Shown here piece by piece: positions 45,401 through 54,343 of a DNA stretch of 64,000 nt (positions are counted from its first letter, which is position 1; every line of letters begins with the position of its first letter). The stretch covers positions 62,001 to 126,000 of the forward strand of contig NZ_LAZU01000017.1 in NCBI RefSeq assembly GCF_000987955.1. The letters are read 5' to 3'. This DNA comes from Paenibacillus sp. DMB20 (lineage in GTDB: Bacteria > Bacillota > Bacilli > Paenibacillales > Paenibacillaceae). The translations under genes were made by a program, and so were the position numbers. The notes below the pieces were generated by a model that saw only the letters and a list, made by a program, of their open reading frames with translations, searched no databases and had not been told where the DNA came from.

Positions 45401-45435
45401 GTTTATTTATGTTCATAATGTTCTTTAAGGTTCAT
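45401..45435. promoter_or_regulatory. Phased GTTYAT operator array upstream of kduI
   Basis: GTTTAT at 45401, GTTCAT at 45411, GTTCTT at 45420 and GTTCAT at 45430: four direct repeats with spacings 10, 9, 10. Exactly the same spacing occurs at 55577-55611. Likely binding site of the DeoR repressor encoded in this operon. Confidence 0.6.
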
Positions 45436-45485
45436 TTTAATCCTTTTGTGTTTGTTTTGCAAGCCATAACCGGGAAGCCCGCAAA

Positions 45486-45510
45486 AAGTCAAATTCGTTT
45501 CAAAATGCAC
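45486..45510. promoter_or_regulatory. AAGTCAAATTCGT element before permease operon 2
   Basis: AAGTCAAATTCGT at 45486-45498 differs by one base from the elements at 20226 and 47416. TCAAAATGCAC follows at 45500-45510, a shortened form of the 15-mer seen at 24669, 31576 and 33515. The site lies 123-147 bases before the permease start. Confidence 0.45.
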
Positions 45511-45632
45511 ATTTCTATCTCTTATAAGGGGCAGCCGAATTTAATTACAATGACGTTACAAGCACCAAGAGGCTGCCCCGGAAAAGCCGCAGCAGCCGTT
45601 GGAACGAAAATAACTATCAAGGGGAGAGATCC

Positions 45633-46541
45633 ATGAGACGAAATAACAGACCCTTCCGGCTGAGCATGAATGCAAGGGAACAGGTTGCCGGGTACTTGTT
45701 TGTCGCACCTTTGATGATCGGGCTGATCGTGCTGTCGTTAATTCCGGTCATAGCCTCGCTGCTGCTCAGCTTTACGAACTGGAATTTCGTGGCGGGGATC
45801 GAGGCCATTCGATTCTCCGGGCTTGAGAACTTCGAGAAGCTGTTCCATGACAGCTCCTTCCTGAAAAGCCTGGTCAACAACCTGATTTTTGTGGTCACGG
45901 TTCCGGTCACGATGATCCTTGCGCTGGTTCTTGCCATAGCCATCGATAAGCATGTATATATCAAAAATCTGTTCAAGGTTATTTATTTCCTGCCGTACAT
46001 CTCGAGCGTCGTCGCCGTAGCCATGGTATGGCAGGTGCTGTTCCACCCGTCGCTCGGTCCCGTGAACAGCACGCTGATGTCCCTGGGGATCGACAATCCT
46101 CCAAAATGGCTGGCCGACATCAAATTCGCTCTGCCTTCCTTGATGATGATCCAGGTGTGGATTATGCTCGGCTACAATATCATCATTTATATTGCGGGCC
46201 TTCAGTCGATCCCGAGGGACCTGTACGAAGCCGCCGAAATCGACGGTGCCAACGCATGGGTGAAGTTTCGCCGCATTACGGTGCCCTGCATTTCGCCGAC
46301 GACCTTTTTCCTGCTGGTTACGGGAATTATCGGGACGTTCAAAATCTTTGATTTGATCCAGGTGCTGACGCAGGGCGGGCCCGCCAATTCAACGACGGTC
46401 ATTGTCTATGAGCTTTACGACACCGCCTTCGTTCAATTGAAGACCGGTTACGCGTCAAGCATGGCTCTTATTCTGTTCCTGATCTGTCTGTTGATCACAA
46501 CGCTGCAAATGGCGGCGCAAAAAAAATGGGTGAACTACTAA
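45633..46541 (+). CDS. Carbohydrate ABC transporter permease, LplB/UgpA type (system 2)
   Basis: 302 residues, six membrane helices, coupling motif EAAEIDGANAWVKFRRITVP. GGGGAGAG precedes the ATG. Close in sequence and length to the permease at 31673, including NPPKWL and the VIVYELYDTAFVQLKTGYAS-like C-terminal region. First gene of the second importer in the locus; divergent from kduI across a 254-base control region. No ATPase gene accompanies it. Confidence 0.9.
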   Translation: MRRNNRPFRLSMNAREQVAGYLFVAPLMIGLIVLSLIPVIASLLLSFTNWNFVAGIEAIRFSGLENFEKLFHDSSFLKSLVNNLIFVVTVPVTMILALVLAIAIDKHVYIKNLFKVIYFLPYISSVVAVAMVWQVLFHPSLGPVNSTLMSLGIDNPPKWLADIKFALPSLMMIQVWIMLGYNIIIYIAGLQSIPRDLYEAAEIDGANAWVKFRRITVPCISPTTFFLLVTGIIGTFKIFDLIQVLTQGGPANSTTVIVYELYDTAFVQLKTGYASSMALILFLICLLITTLQMAAQKKWVNY

Positions 46542-46567
46542 GGGGACCCGGAAGGAAGGGAAAAACC

Positions 46568-47389
46568 ATGAAACAGCCGTTATCCAAAGCGCTCTGGACC
46601 GTCGCCATGTCGCTGGTCGGCATCCTGTTCATTTTGCCGTTTCTTTGGATGCTGTCTACTTCATTCAAACCCGAGAGCGACGTGTTTAAGTTCCCGATCG
46701 AATGGATCCCGACGAACTGGAACGCGATCGAGAATTATAAAGCCGTCTGGAGCGGGCAATTTCTCCGTTATTACGCAAACTCGATTTATATAACCGTGGC
46801 CACGACTTTTTTCAACGTGCTGATTTGCGCTTTTGCGGCCTACGGCTTCTCCAAACTGCGCTTTCGCGGGAGGGACGGCATGTTTCTGCTCGTTCTTGCC
46901 CTGTACATGGTACCGCCGCAGGCTTCGCTCGTTCCGCAGTTCCTGCTCTTTAACTGGATGCATCTGATCGATACGCATGTGGGTTTGATTCTTTTGAACA
47001 GCTTCAGTATCATAGGGGCGTTTATGCTGAAGCAATTTTTTATGGGAGTGAACAACGAGTTTATCGAATCCGGCAAAATAGACGGTGCGGGGCACTTGCG
47101 GACCTTTTGGCAAATCGCGCTTCCGTTGATCCGTCCCGGCGTGGCGACGTATTCGATTTTGCGCTTCATCTGGACATGGAACGACTATCAGTACCCGCTC
47201 ATTTTTTTGAAGAACAAGGATCTGTTCACGATCCAGCTCGGCATCCGCCTGTTTGGCGACCAGTATGGAGACGTGTATTCCTTGATGATGGCGGGGGCCG
47301 TTTCGGCGATACTGCCTTTATTGATCATCTTTGCCATCGGCCAGAAGCAGGTGATCGAGGGAATTTCGCTCGGCGGAGTTAAAGGGTAG
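46568..47389 (+). CDS. Carbohydrate ABC transporter permease, UgpE/LplC type (system 2)
   Basis: 273 residues with six helices and the coupling motif ESGKIDGAGHLRTFWQIALP. It ends LGGVKG, the standard C-terminus that the system 1 homologue reaches only after its frameshift. The ATG at 46568 has GGAAGGAAGGG upstream; an in-frame start at 46526 would overlap the previous gene. It works with the permease before it and the lipoprotein after it. Confidence 0.9.
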   Translation: MKQPLSKALWTVAMSLVGILFILPFLWMLSTSFKPESDVFKFPIEWIPTNWNAIENYKAVWSGQFLRYYANSIYITVATTFFNVLICAFAAYGFSKLRFRGRDGMFLLVLALYMVPPQASLVPQFLLFNWMHLIDTHVGLILLNSFSIIGAFMLKQFFMGVNNEFIESGKIDGAGHLRTFWQIALPLIRPGVATYSILRFIWTWNDYQYPLIFLKNKDLFTIQLGIRLFGDQYGDVYSLMMAGAVSAILPLLIIFAIGQKQVIEGISLGGVKG

Positions 47390-47415
47390 CACGGGATATG
47401 CCAGACAACCTTGAG

Positions 47416-47508
47416 AAGTCAAAATCGTCTGGCATCCGTCAAAAATAGAAATTATGCAATAAAAAGCGTCGTGCTAGCATGAAAATGTAAGCACTTTCTT
47501 AAAAGTGC
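47416..47508. promoter_or_regulatory. Control region of solute-binding protein 2
   Basis: Contains AAGTCAAAATCGT (47416-47428), identical to the 13-mer upstream of the PL8 gene, then GTCAAAAATAG...TTATGCA, and an inverted repeat GCACTTT / AAAGTGC (47491-47497 and 47502-47508) 52 bases before the start codon. A separate regulated promoter for the binding protein is likely. Confidence 0.45.
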
Positions 47509-47559
47509 GAGTCCTAAAAAGATTCACTGCCTTTGCATATCAAGAAGGAGGGTTATGAG

Positions 47560-48927
47560 ATGAAAATGAAAAAGTTATCGGCTTTGGCGCTCTGCGCATC
47601 CCTGGCTTTATCGCTTGCTGCTTGCGGGAGCGGAGGGAATAATTCGGCAGGGGACGCCGGAAAGAACCCGGGGAATGAAGGCGGCAAGGAACCCGCGGCT
47701 TCGCAGGAACAGGTCGTCCTGAAACTGAGCACCTGGCAGACCGATGCCAAGGCTCGTTGGAGCACCATCATTCCAAAGTTCGAAGAAAAGCATCCGAATA
47801 TCAAAGTCGAGCTGGATCTGCTGAACGAAAAAGGGGATTCGGTCGCCTCGATGCAAAAGCTGGATCTGATGGCCGCTTCCAACGATCAGCTCGACATCGT
47901 TGAACTCCCTTATACAAACTACTCGCAGCGGGCGGAAATCGGCATGCTGGAGCCGCTGGACGGCTATATCGAGAAAGACGGATACAAATATGAAGACGAG
48001 TACTTGGTGGACACGAAGGTCAACGGCAAAGTTTATGCGCTTCCGTCCTCCATGCAGCGCTGGTTCATCATCATGAATAAAGCCATGCTGGATGAAGCGG
48101 GGCTTCCGGTACCGACGGATTGGACATGGAAAGAGTTCGAGGAATATGCACAGAAACTGACCAAGGGCGAAGGAGCGCAAAAAAGATACGGCGTATACCT
48201 CCACAATTGGCCGGACTACTTCCAACTGCAGCTTATGAGCAAACCGTCCGACAATACGTTTCTGAAAAACGACGGCACGTCCAACGCCAAGGACCCGCTG
48301 CTGAAATCCAGCTTGGAAATGATGAAGAAATTGATGTATACGGACAAGAATGCCAACCCTTACGAGGACATTATTTCCCAGAAGCTTGCCTACCGCAACC
48401 AGTACTTTAACGGTCTGGCCGCCATGCTGCCGATCGGGGACTGGATGGTTTCGGAATCGGGCGGGACGGACGCCATCCCGGCAACCTTCCTGACCGCCTT
48501 TGCGCCCCTGCCTAAGGCCGAAGGGGAAAGCAAGCATTACTCTCCGGTTCAACCGACTTATATGGGCGTCGCCGCCAAATCGCAGAATAAGGAAGCGGCG
48601 TATCAGTTCGTCAGATGGTACACGTCGGAAGGGCTTGAGATCGGCGGCACGGTGTTCTCCGGATGGGCCAAATCCGATTCGGCCAAAATGGTGGATACGA
48701 TCGTGAGCAAGGCAAAGGACCCGTCGAAAATTGACGTGGAGTCTTTGAAATATACGATCGAGAACACCAACCCGGGAAGCTTCCCCGTTCCGGCCAAATA
48801 TGCGGACGAAGCGAAAAACGCCGTGATTCCGGAAGCTGAGCTGTATTTGCTGAACGGTGAAGATATCGATAAAACGATTGATAACATCGACAAGAAAATC
48901 ACTGAAGTGGTAAACAACAACAAGTAA
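47560..48927 (+). CDS. Sugar ABC transporter solute-binding lipoprotein (system 2)
   Basis: 455 residues. Signal peptide with lipobox SLAAC, then a Gly/Asn/Ala-rich spacer and the family 1 solute-binding fold (LDEAGLPVPTDWTWKEFEEY, FNGLAAMLPIGDWMVSESGG). The ATG at 47560 follows AAGGAGGG by seven bases. It feeds permeases 45633 and 46568. Its likely ligands are unsaturated oligosaccharides released by the surface lyase, judged from the adjoining kdu and GH88 genes. Confidence 0.9.
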   Translation: MKMKKLSALALCASLALSLAACGSGGNNSAGDAGKNPGNEGGKEPAASQEQVVLKLSTWQTDAKARWSTIIPKFEEKHPNIKVELDLLNEKGDSVASMQKLDLMAASNDQLDIVELPYTNYSQRAEIGMLEPLDGYIEKDGYKYEDEYLVDTKVNGKVYALPSSMQRWFIIMNKAMLDEAGLPVPTDWTWKEFEEYAQKLTKGEGAQKRYGVYLHNWPDYFQLQLMSKPSDNTFLKNDGTSNAKDPLLKSSLEMMKKLMYTDKNANPYEDIISQKLAYRNQYFNGLAAMLPIGDWMVSESGGTDAIPATFLTAFAPLPKAEGESKHYSPVQPTYMGVAAKSQNKEAAYQFVRWYTSEGLEIGGTVFSGWAKSDSAKMVDTIVSKAKDPSKIDVESLKYTIENTNPGSFPVPAKYADEAKNAVIPEAELYLLNGEDIDKTIDNIDKKITEVVNNNK

Positions 48928-49051
48928 CAGAAACGTCTGTGATTTTTGACTGATGATGGCAGGGCCATGCGGACTTATAATAAGGGGACCAGGGATATGA
49001 ACGCCGTATCTCCTGGTCCAAATCCATTTCAGATGCGAGGCCTAACCCGGT

Positions 49052-50854
49052 ATGAAACGTCAGTTTACGTTGCGCGGCAAATTGATCTGGTCGGCTCTTC
49101 TTTGTTTTCTGCTTCCTCTTGTAGGGATCTATTTAGTAACGAACTATCTGACGAAGGACTTGCTCCTAGAGCGTGCGGTAAGCAGCTCCGAAGAATCCCT
49201 GAAGGCGATTCAATCCGACGTTAACGGGATTATCGACGAAATGCTGGAGCTCTCCAACCTGGTGATTACCAATTCGGAAATCAGGCAGCAGGTTATTTTC
49301 AGCCAGAAAAGTTCCGGATCGGAGAGACAGCGAAAGGACAACCTTACGAGTTATGCGCGGCTGGCTCGAATGCTGGATGAACTGTTCAGGCAGCATGACG
49401 GTTTTTACGTGACGATTCTCGGAAAAAGGAAGGATATCTATACCAATTATTCGCATAGCGACTACAATCCGATGAAGCTTTACGGGCAATCCTGGTTTCC
49501 GGAGCTGGACCGCGTTCCGGCTTTCTCGACGTATTGGGTCGGCCTGCAGCAAAACTTCTACAGCCCTCAGCCGGGCGGTAAAGACGATTTCTTGGTGACG
49601 ATCGGCCGTCCGATCCGAATTACTTCGAACAGCACTTCGGGTTACGTCGTCATCAGCTTGAATGAGCGGAAAATCCGCGCTTCCCTGATCGAAAACGGTG
49701 AGCGGGAGACGATGCTGCTGGACGACAACGGCTACATCGTTTCCCATACGGATCCCGGAAAGATCGGAAGCAGGGTCCCGTGGTGGAATCAAGACGGGCC
49801 TTTCCGGACCGTCGAGGTAGAAGGCGAAAGTTATGTATACGCCCAGCAGTGGGTGAATGACAGCCACTGGCGCCTCGTCAGCCTCGACCCGGTTTCCGCG
49901 GCGGTATCCCAGAACAAACAGATTTTGCTCATCAGCTTCGGATTGCAAATTTTGTTTTTTACGTTATTTTGCATTCTGCTGCTGTTTCTGATCTCGACGC
50001 TGATGAAGCCGATCCGAAATTTGGGGCGGTTCATTACCCAAATCGGCCGGGGGAGGCTGGACATCCGCTCCGGCATCCGGGGCAACAATGAAGCGGCTCT
50101 GCTGGGGCGCACGATCGATCACATGCTCGACCGGATTCAATCCATGATTGAACAAATCACGCTGGAACAGTCCAAGAAGCGGAAGGCCGAACTGGAAATG
50201 CTCCAGGCCCAGATCAACCCGCATTTCATGTTTAATCTGCTGAATTCCATCAGGCTGAACATATTGATTAAAGGCGATCAGGAAAACGCGGACCTTATCG
50301 CATCCTTGTCATCCCTGCTGCGCATGACGATTAACCGGCAGAACGAGTTCATTAAATTGATCGAAGAACTGGATACGGTCCGGCACTATATGATGCTGAT
50401 GAACTTCCGCCACGCGAATCAGGTGAGACTGGAAGTGGACTGCGATGAAGCATGCGCCCAGGCGCTCGTGCCCCGGTTTATGATTCAGCCGTTTATTGAA
50501 AACGCCATCATTCACGGGTTTGAACAGTTTGACGGCGATATATTCATTAAGGTGGTCCGTGACGGCGATTTTCTCCGGTTATCCGTCCGGGATAACGGCA
50601 TCGGAATGGATCGGGATGCGCTTGAGAAGCTCCGGGCCGGCATTGACGGCCATCAGGAAGCCAAGGATTCGGTTAGAAAAGGTTTTTCGGGCATTGGCGT
50701 GCAAAACGTGTTTCAGCGGCTTCAGCTCATATACGGCTGCGCGATCCGTTTCGAAATCCACAGCGAATCCGATGTGGGGACGGAGATCATCATCAGCTTT
50801 CCATTAGAGTACGAGCGGGGTGAAAATAGTGTTGACGGCGATTCTGGTAGATGA
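49052..50854 (+). CDS. YesM-type sensor histidine kinase (copy 2)
   Basis: 600 residues. Membrane helix GKLIWSALLCFLLPLVGIYL, an extracytoplasmic dCache-like sensor (residues 35-290), second helix LQILFFTLFCILLLFLISTL, HAMP, and kinase core with QINPHFMFNLLNSIRL (phospho-His), ENAIIHG and DNGIGMD. The ribosome site is weak (GAGG). The end overlaps the regulator gene by 35 bases. It resembles the kinase at 28118 in plan but has a different sensor domain, so the two pairs probably respond to different ligands. Confidence 0.88.
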   Translation: MKRQFTLRGKLIWSALLCFLLPLVGIYLVTNYLTKDLLLERAVSSSEESLKAIQSDVNGIIDEMLELSNLVITNSEIRQQVIFSQKSSGSERQRKDNLTSYARLARMLDELFRQHDGFYVTILGKRKDIYTNYSHSDYNPMKLYGQSWFPELDRVPAFSTYWVGLQQNFYSPQPGGKDDFLVTIGRPIRITSNSTSGYVVISLNERKIRASLIENGERETMLLDDNGYIVSHTDPGKIGSRVPWWNQDGPFRTVEVEGESYVYAQQWVNDSHWRLVSLDPVSAAVSQNKQILLISFGLQILFFTLFCILLLFLISTLMKPIRNLGRFITQIGRGRLDIRSGIRGNNEAALLGRTIDHMLDRIQSMIEQITLEQSKKRKAELEMLQAQINPHFMFNLLNSIRLNILIKGDQENADLIASLSSLLRMTINRQNEFIKLIEELDTVRHYMMLMNFRHANQVRLEVDCDEACAQALVPRFMIQPFIENAIIHGFEQFDGDIFIKVVRDGDFLRLSVRDNGIGMDRDALEKLRAGIDGHQEAKDSVRKGFSGIGVQNVFQRLQLIYGCAIRFEIHSESDVGTEIIISFPLEYERGENSVDGDSGR

Positions 50855-52426
50855 CGATTATCCTGTGGTGCGCTATCTGTCCCAAAACGTACCCTGGGAA
50901 ACCCTCGGCATTGAGCTGACCGGCTGTTATTCCAACGGTATGGAGGCATGGGAGGCTGCCGAGCGAAGCCTTCCCGACATTGTGATCACGGATATCGGGA
51001 TGCCGAAGATGAACGGACTGGAAATGCTGGAGAAACTCAGCCAAGTGCATTCCCATTTCAGAGCCGTGATTTTATCCTGTCACAATGAATTTTCCTATGC
51101 CCAACAGGCGATGAAGCTGAAAGTCCGGGATTATATCCTGAAAGAGAGCCTGAATGTGGAGCAGCTGCAAAATGTTTTGCGGAATATAACGGCGGATCTG
51201 TCCGAGGAGAAAAAGCGGGATCTCGAAGTTCTGATTTACATGCAGAAAGAATCGCTGAACCGTTCGGCATTGAAAGAAAAGTTTTTGAAGGATACGCTGT
51301 ATCAGTTCGGCTGGACGAAGGAGGCTTGGCTCAAGCAAGCCCGGCTAAACGGTATGGAGCTTGAGGCCAAATACCACGTTCCGTTTGTCGTCAGCGTGGA
51401 CCGCATTCACGAGACGGCGAAGTCCCGCAAGATGAACGAATATACGCTTGGATTCGCGGTGGAAAATGTGTTTCAGGAAATTTTGGACAAGGAACAGCGC
51501 AGCTTCATGACCTGCTGGAACCATAATCAGCTCGCGGTATTGATATGCTGCGACGATCCGGCCAAGGAGCAGCAGCTGGCCTATTCGCTTCAAAAAGGGA
51601 TATCGGCCGTCCAAACCTATCTAAAAGTGTCCATAACCTGCATGGCAGGTCCGGCCGCCTGGAACCCAGAGGAGATCCGGCGCGCGCTTCTGCCCATGCT
51701 AACGGAACCGGATCACCGTTTTTATCTGGAGGAAGGAAAGATACACCCATTTAAACCAGCGGCCTATTCAAACCAGGACATATATACGGAATACTCCCGG
51801 TTCTTCGCCGCGATGAATGACAGCCTGGCGTTGAATTTTCCGGATCAACTGGCAAGGGTGGTCACGGAATGGGGCGAATGGGTCCGCTCAAGCCGCTTTC
51901 ATCCCGGGGACGTGAAGGAATGGGTGCTGAAGCTGCTCATGGACTTGCAAATGAAGACCAAATTCACGTTGCAGTTCAAGCCGGAAGTGACGGAAGAAAA
52001 GCTGCATGAAGCGATGACCGGCATACATACCATCGAACACCTGCAGTGCTGGCTGACCAAGCATCTGCAGGAGCTCTCGCACAGGTTAAGCGTGCTGGCT
52101 ATTCATTCCAAGCGGACTGAAGTCATCCGCGCCCAGCAATACGTGATTCAGCATGTAACGGAGAAAATCACGCTGGAGCAAATGGCCGATTATTTAAATT
52201 TAAATTCGAGTTATTTCAGCCGATTGTTCAAACGCGAAACGAACCAGAACTTTATTGAATATGTAACATGGTCAAGCTGCAAAGGGGCAAGCAGATGCTG
52301 CAGCAGTCCGGCATGACCGTTGAGGGGATTTCGGATTACCTGGGATATTCCAATAAAAGCTATTTCATTAAATTGTTTAAGCGCGAAACGGGGATGACGC
52401 CAAGCGAATATATGGCTTGGCATTAG
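50820..52426 (+). pseudogene. YesN-type response regulator (copy 2), frameshifted
   Basis: GTG start. The receiver domain (LVDDDYPV, phospho-acceptor in DIVITDIGMP, Asp58, and YILKES) and middle region are intact. The AraC domain starts normally (LEQMADYLNLNSSYFSRLFK) but after FIEYVT the frame is lost and stops at 52316. One base further the reading continues MVKLQRGKQMLQQSG and ends SEYMAWH at 52426, the normal end of this family. Restoring one A at about 52266-52269 repairs it. As written, the second helix-turn-helix is missing, which should abolish specific DNA binding. The same kind of single-base loss is found in three other genes of the window. Confidence 0.8.
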
Positions 52427-52446
52427 CGGGGAGAGGAAGGGATTGG

Positions 52447-54327
52447 ATGACGCGGCGAAAGAATGAAGTTGTTCGGGGAGCCGGATTTCGAACCAAAGAT
52501 GATGTCCAGCGGGCTGTGGTTGAGGCCTTCGAGCCGTTAAAACCTCAGTTTACGCCGGGGTATGCAGGCCTTCGACTCGGAAATACGGCGGCAATCCATA
52601 ATGAAGCGATTGCGCTGATGGAGGCGTTCGCGCGTCCGCTTTGGGGACTGGTTCCGCATGCTTGCGGCGGAGGGGAGTCCGATTTATGGCCTCTGTTCCT
52701 AAAGGGGATGATTCACGGAACCGATCCGGCGCACGAGGAATACTGGGGAGCGTTTCAAACGAAGGATCAGCGCATGGTCGAGCAGGCCGTTCTGGGCCTC
52801 GGGCTGGCGCTGGCGCCCCACAAGCTTTGGGACCCGCTGAGCGAACGGGAGAAGCGCCGGGTGTTCGATTGGTTGAACCAGATCAATCTGGTGGACCGTT
52901 CCAACCCCAACAATTGGTTGATGTTTACGGTTCTCGTCAACGTTGGATTTAAAAAGGCGGGCTTGCCTTACAATCAGGACATCATGGAAGAGTATTTGGA
53001 CATTATCGATACCTATTACTTGGGTGACGGTTGGTATTCGGACGGAAAAACCGATCAGCGGGATTACTATATTCCTTTTGCCATGCACTACTATACGTTG
53101 ATCTACGCCAAATTGATGGAAGATGACGATCCTGAACGTGCAAGGACTTACCGCGAAAGGGCAAAAACGTTTGCCGAACAGTTCATTTACTGGTTTGCGG
53201 AGGATGGGAGCAGCCTGCCGTTCGGGCGCAGCCTCACCTACCGGTTCGCCCAGGCGTCCTTCTGGTCGGCGCTTGTCTTCGCCGATGCGGAGCCTTTTTC
53301 GCCGGGGGTGATGAAAGGCATTATTATGCGGCATCTCCGGTGGTGGTTTGAGCAGCCCATATTTACGCCGGACGGGCTGCTGAGCATCGGGTACGCTTAC
53401 CCGAATCTGATCATGGGGGAAAGCTACAATGCGCCGGGCTCGCCGTACTGGGCGTTCAAGACGTTCCTGGTGCTGGCTTTGCCGGATGACCATCCTTTCT
53501 GGAACGCGGACGAGGAGCCGCTCCCTGCATTGAAGCCGGTGCTTGCCCAGCCCTGGGCCCGAATGCTGCTTTGCCGTCCGGAAGGGGACGGCCATGTGAC
53601 TGCGCTGGCTTCGGGCCAAATGGCCAATTTCGATATGGCGCACAGCTCGGCGAAATACGCGAAATTCGCGTACTCCACAAGGTTCGGATTCAGCGTGCCC
53701 AAGGGTTATTACGGACTGGCCGAGGGCGCGTTCGATTCCATGCTGGCCCTAAGCGAATGCGACGGGCACTACCGCGTCCGGCGTTTCTGCGAGGAGTATC
53801 GGATCGAGGAGAAATTCGTTTACTCCAGGTGGCTTCCCTGGAATGACGTCGAGATCCGGACTTGGCTGATTCCGGCGGGGCTTTGGCATGTCCGCATTCA
53901 CCGGATCGTTTCCAAACGCTGCCTGGATGCGGCCGAAGGCGGCTTCGCCATTGGAAGACCGCCGGGGTTTGAACCTTCCGAGGAGGACGCGGTGGTGCTT
54001 GCGGAGAGTACCTCTGCCGCCCTGCTGCCATGGGGAATCAGCGGAATCTGCAGCAGGGAAGGGTTCGCGAATGCCGTCATGATCTACCCCGAGGCCAACA
54101 CGAATCTTCTCAAGCCGAGAACGATGATTCCGACCCTCACGGTCCGGCTCGAACCCGGGGAACATTGGCTGGTTTCCGCCGTGTTCGGAGGTGCCGATAC
54201 CGAGGAAAACAGGGAATCGTTATCTCGCCCTCCGCAGGTGAAGCTGGATGGGGAAGGGCAGTGTATCGTATCAAAGGCGGACACCGCCATGGAATACGTC
54301 AGCCTAAATTTAAACCATTTTGTCTGA
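52447..54327 (+). CDS. DUF2264-family protein
   Basis: 626 residues, no signal peptide. The N-terminal two thirds are the DUF2264 domain, rich in aromatic residues with HACGGGESDLWPLFLKGMIH, NPNNWLMFTVLVNVGFKKAG and GWYSDGKTDQRDYYIPFAMH, which look like an alpha/alpha toroid. The C-terminal 200 residues are probably a beta-sandwich. This resembles the layout of polysaccharide lyases and GH88/GH105-like enzymes, and the gene is 16 bases ahead of a GH88 gene. The family has no assigned reaction that I can name; a role in oligosaccharide breakdown is inferred. GGGGAGAGG precedes the ATG. Confidence 0.75.
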   Translation: MTRRKNEVVRGAGFRTKDDVQRAVVEAFEPLKPQFTPGYAGLRLGNTAAIHNEAIALMEAFARPLWGLVPHACGGGESDLWPLFLKGMIHGTDPAHEEYWGAFQTKDQRMVEQAVLGLGLALAPHKLWDPLSEREKRRVFDWLNQINLVDRSNPNNWLMFTVLVNVGFKKAGLPYNQDIMEEYLDIIDTYYLGDGWYSDGKTDQRDYYIPFAMHYYTLIYAKLMEDDDPERARTYRERAKTFAEQFIYWFAEDGSSLPFGRSLTYRFAQASFWSALVFADAEPFSPGVMKGIIMRHLRWWFEQPIFTPDGLLSIGYAYPNLIMGESYNAPGSPYWAFKTFLVLALPDDHPFWNADEEPLPALKPVLAQPWARMLLCRPEGDGHVTALASGQMANFDMAHSSAKYAKFAYSTRFGFSVPKGYYGLAEGAFDSMLALSECDGHYRVRRFCEEYRIEEKFVYSRWLPWNDVEIRTWLIPAGLWHVRIHRIVSKRCLDAAEGGFAIGRPPGFEPSEEDAVVLAESTSAALLPWGISGICSREGFANAVMIYPEANTNLLKPRTMIPTLTVRLEPGEHWLVSAVFGGADTEENRESLSRPPQVKLDGEGQCIVSKADTAMEYVSLNLNHFV

Positions 54328-54343
54328 GGAGAGGGTGAGGCGA

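Noticed and set aside
47486..47499. TGTAAGCACTTTCT before solute-binding protein 2 as a cre site
   Set aside because: Two mismatches to the consensus, including the central CG; kept only as part of an inverted repeat.
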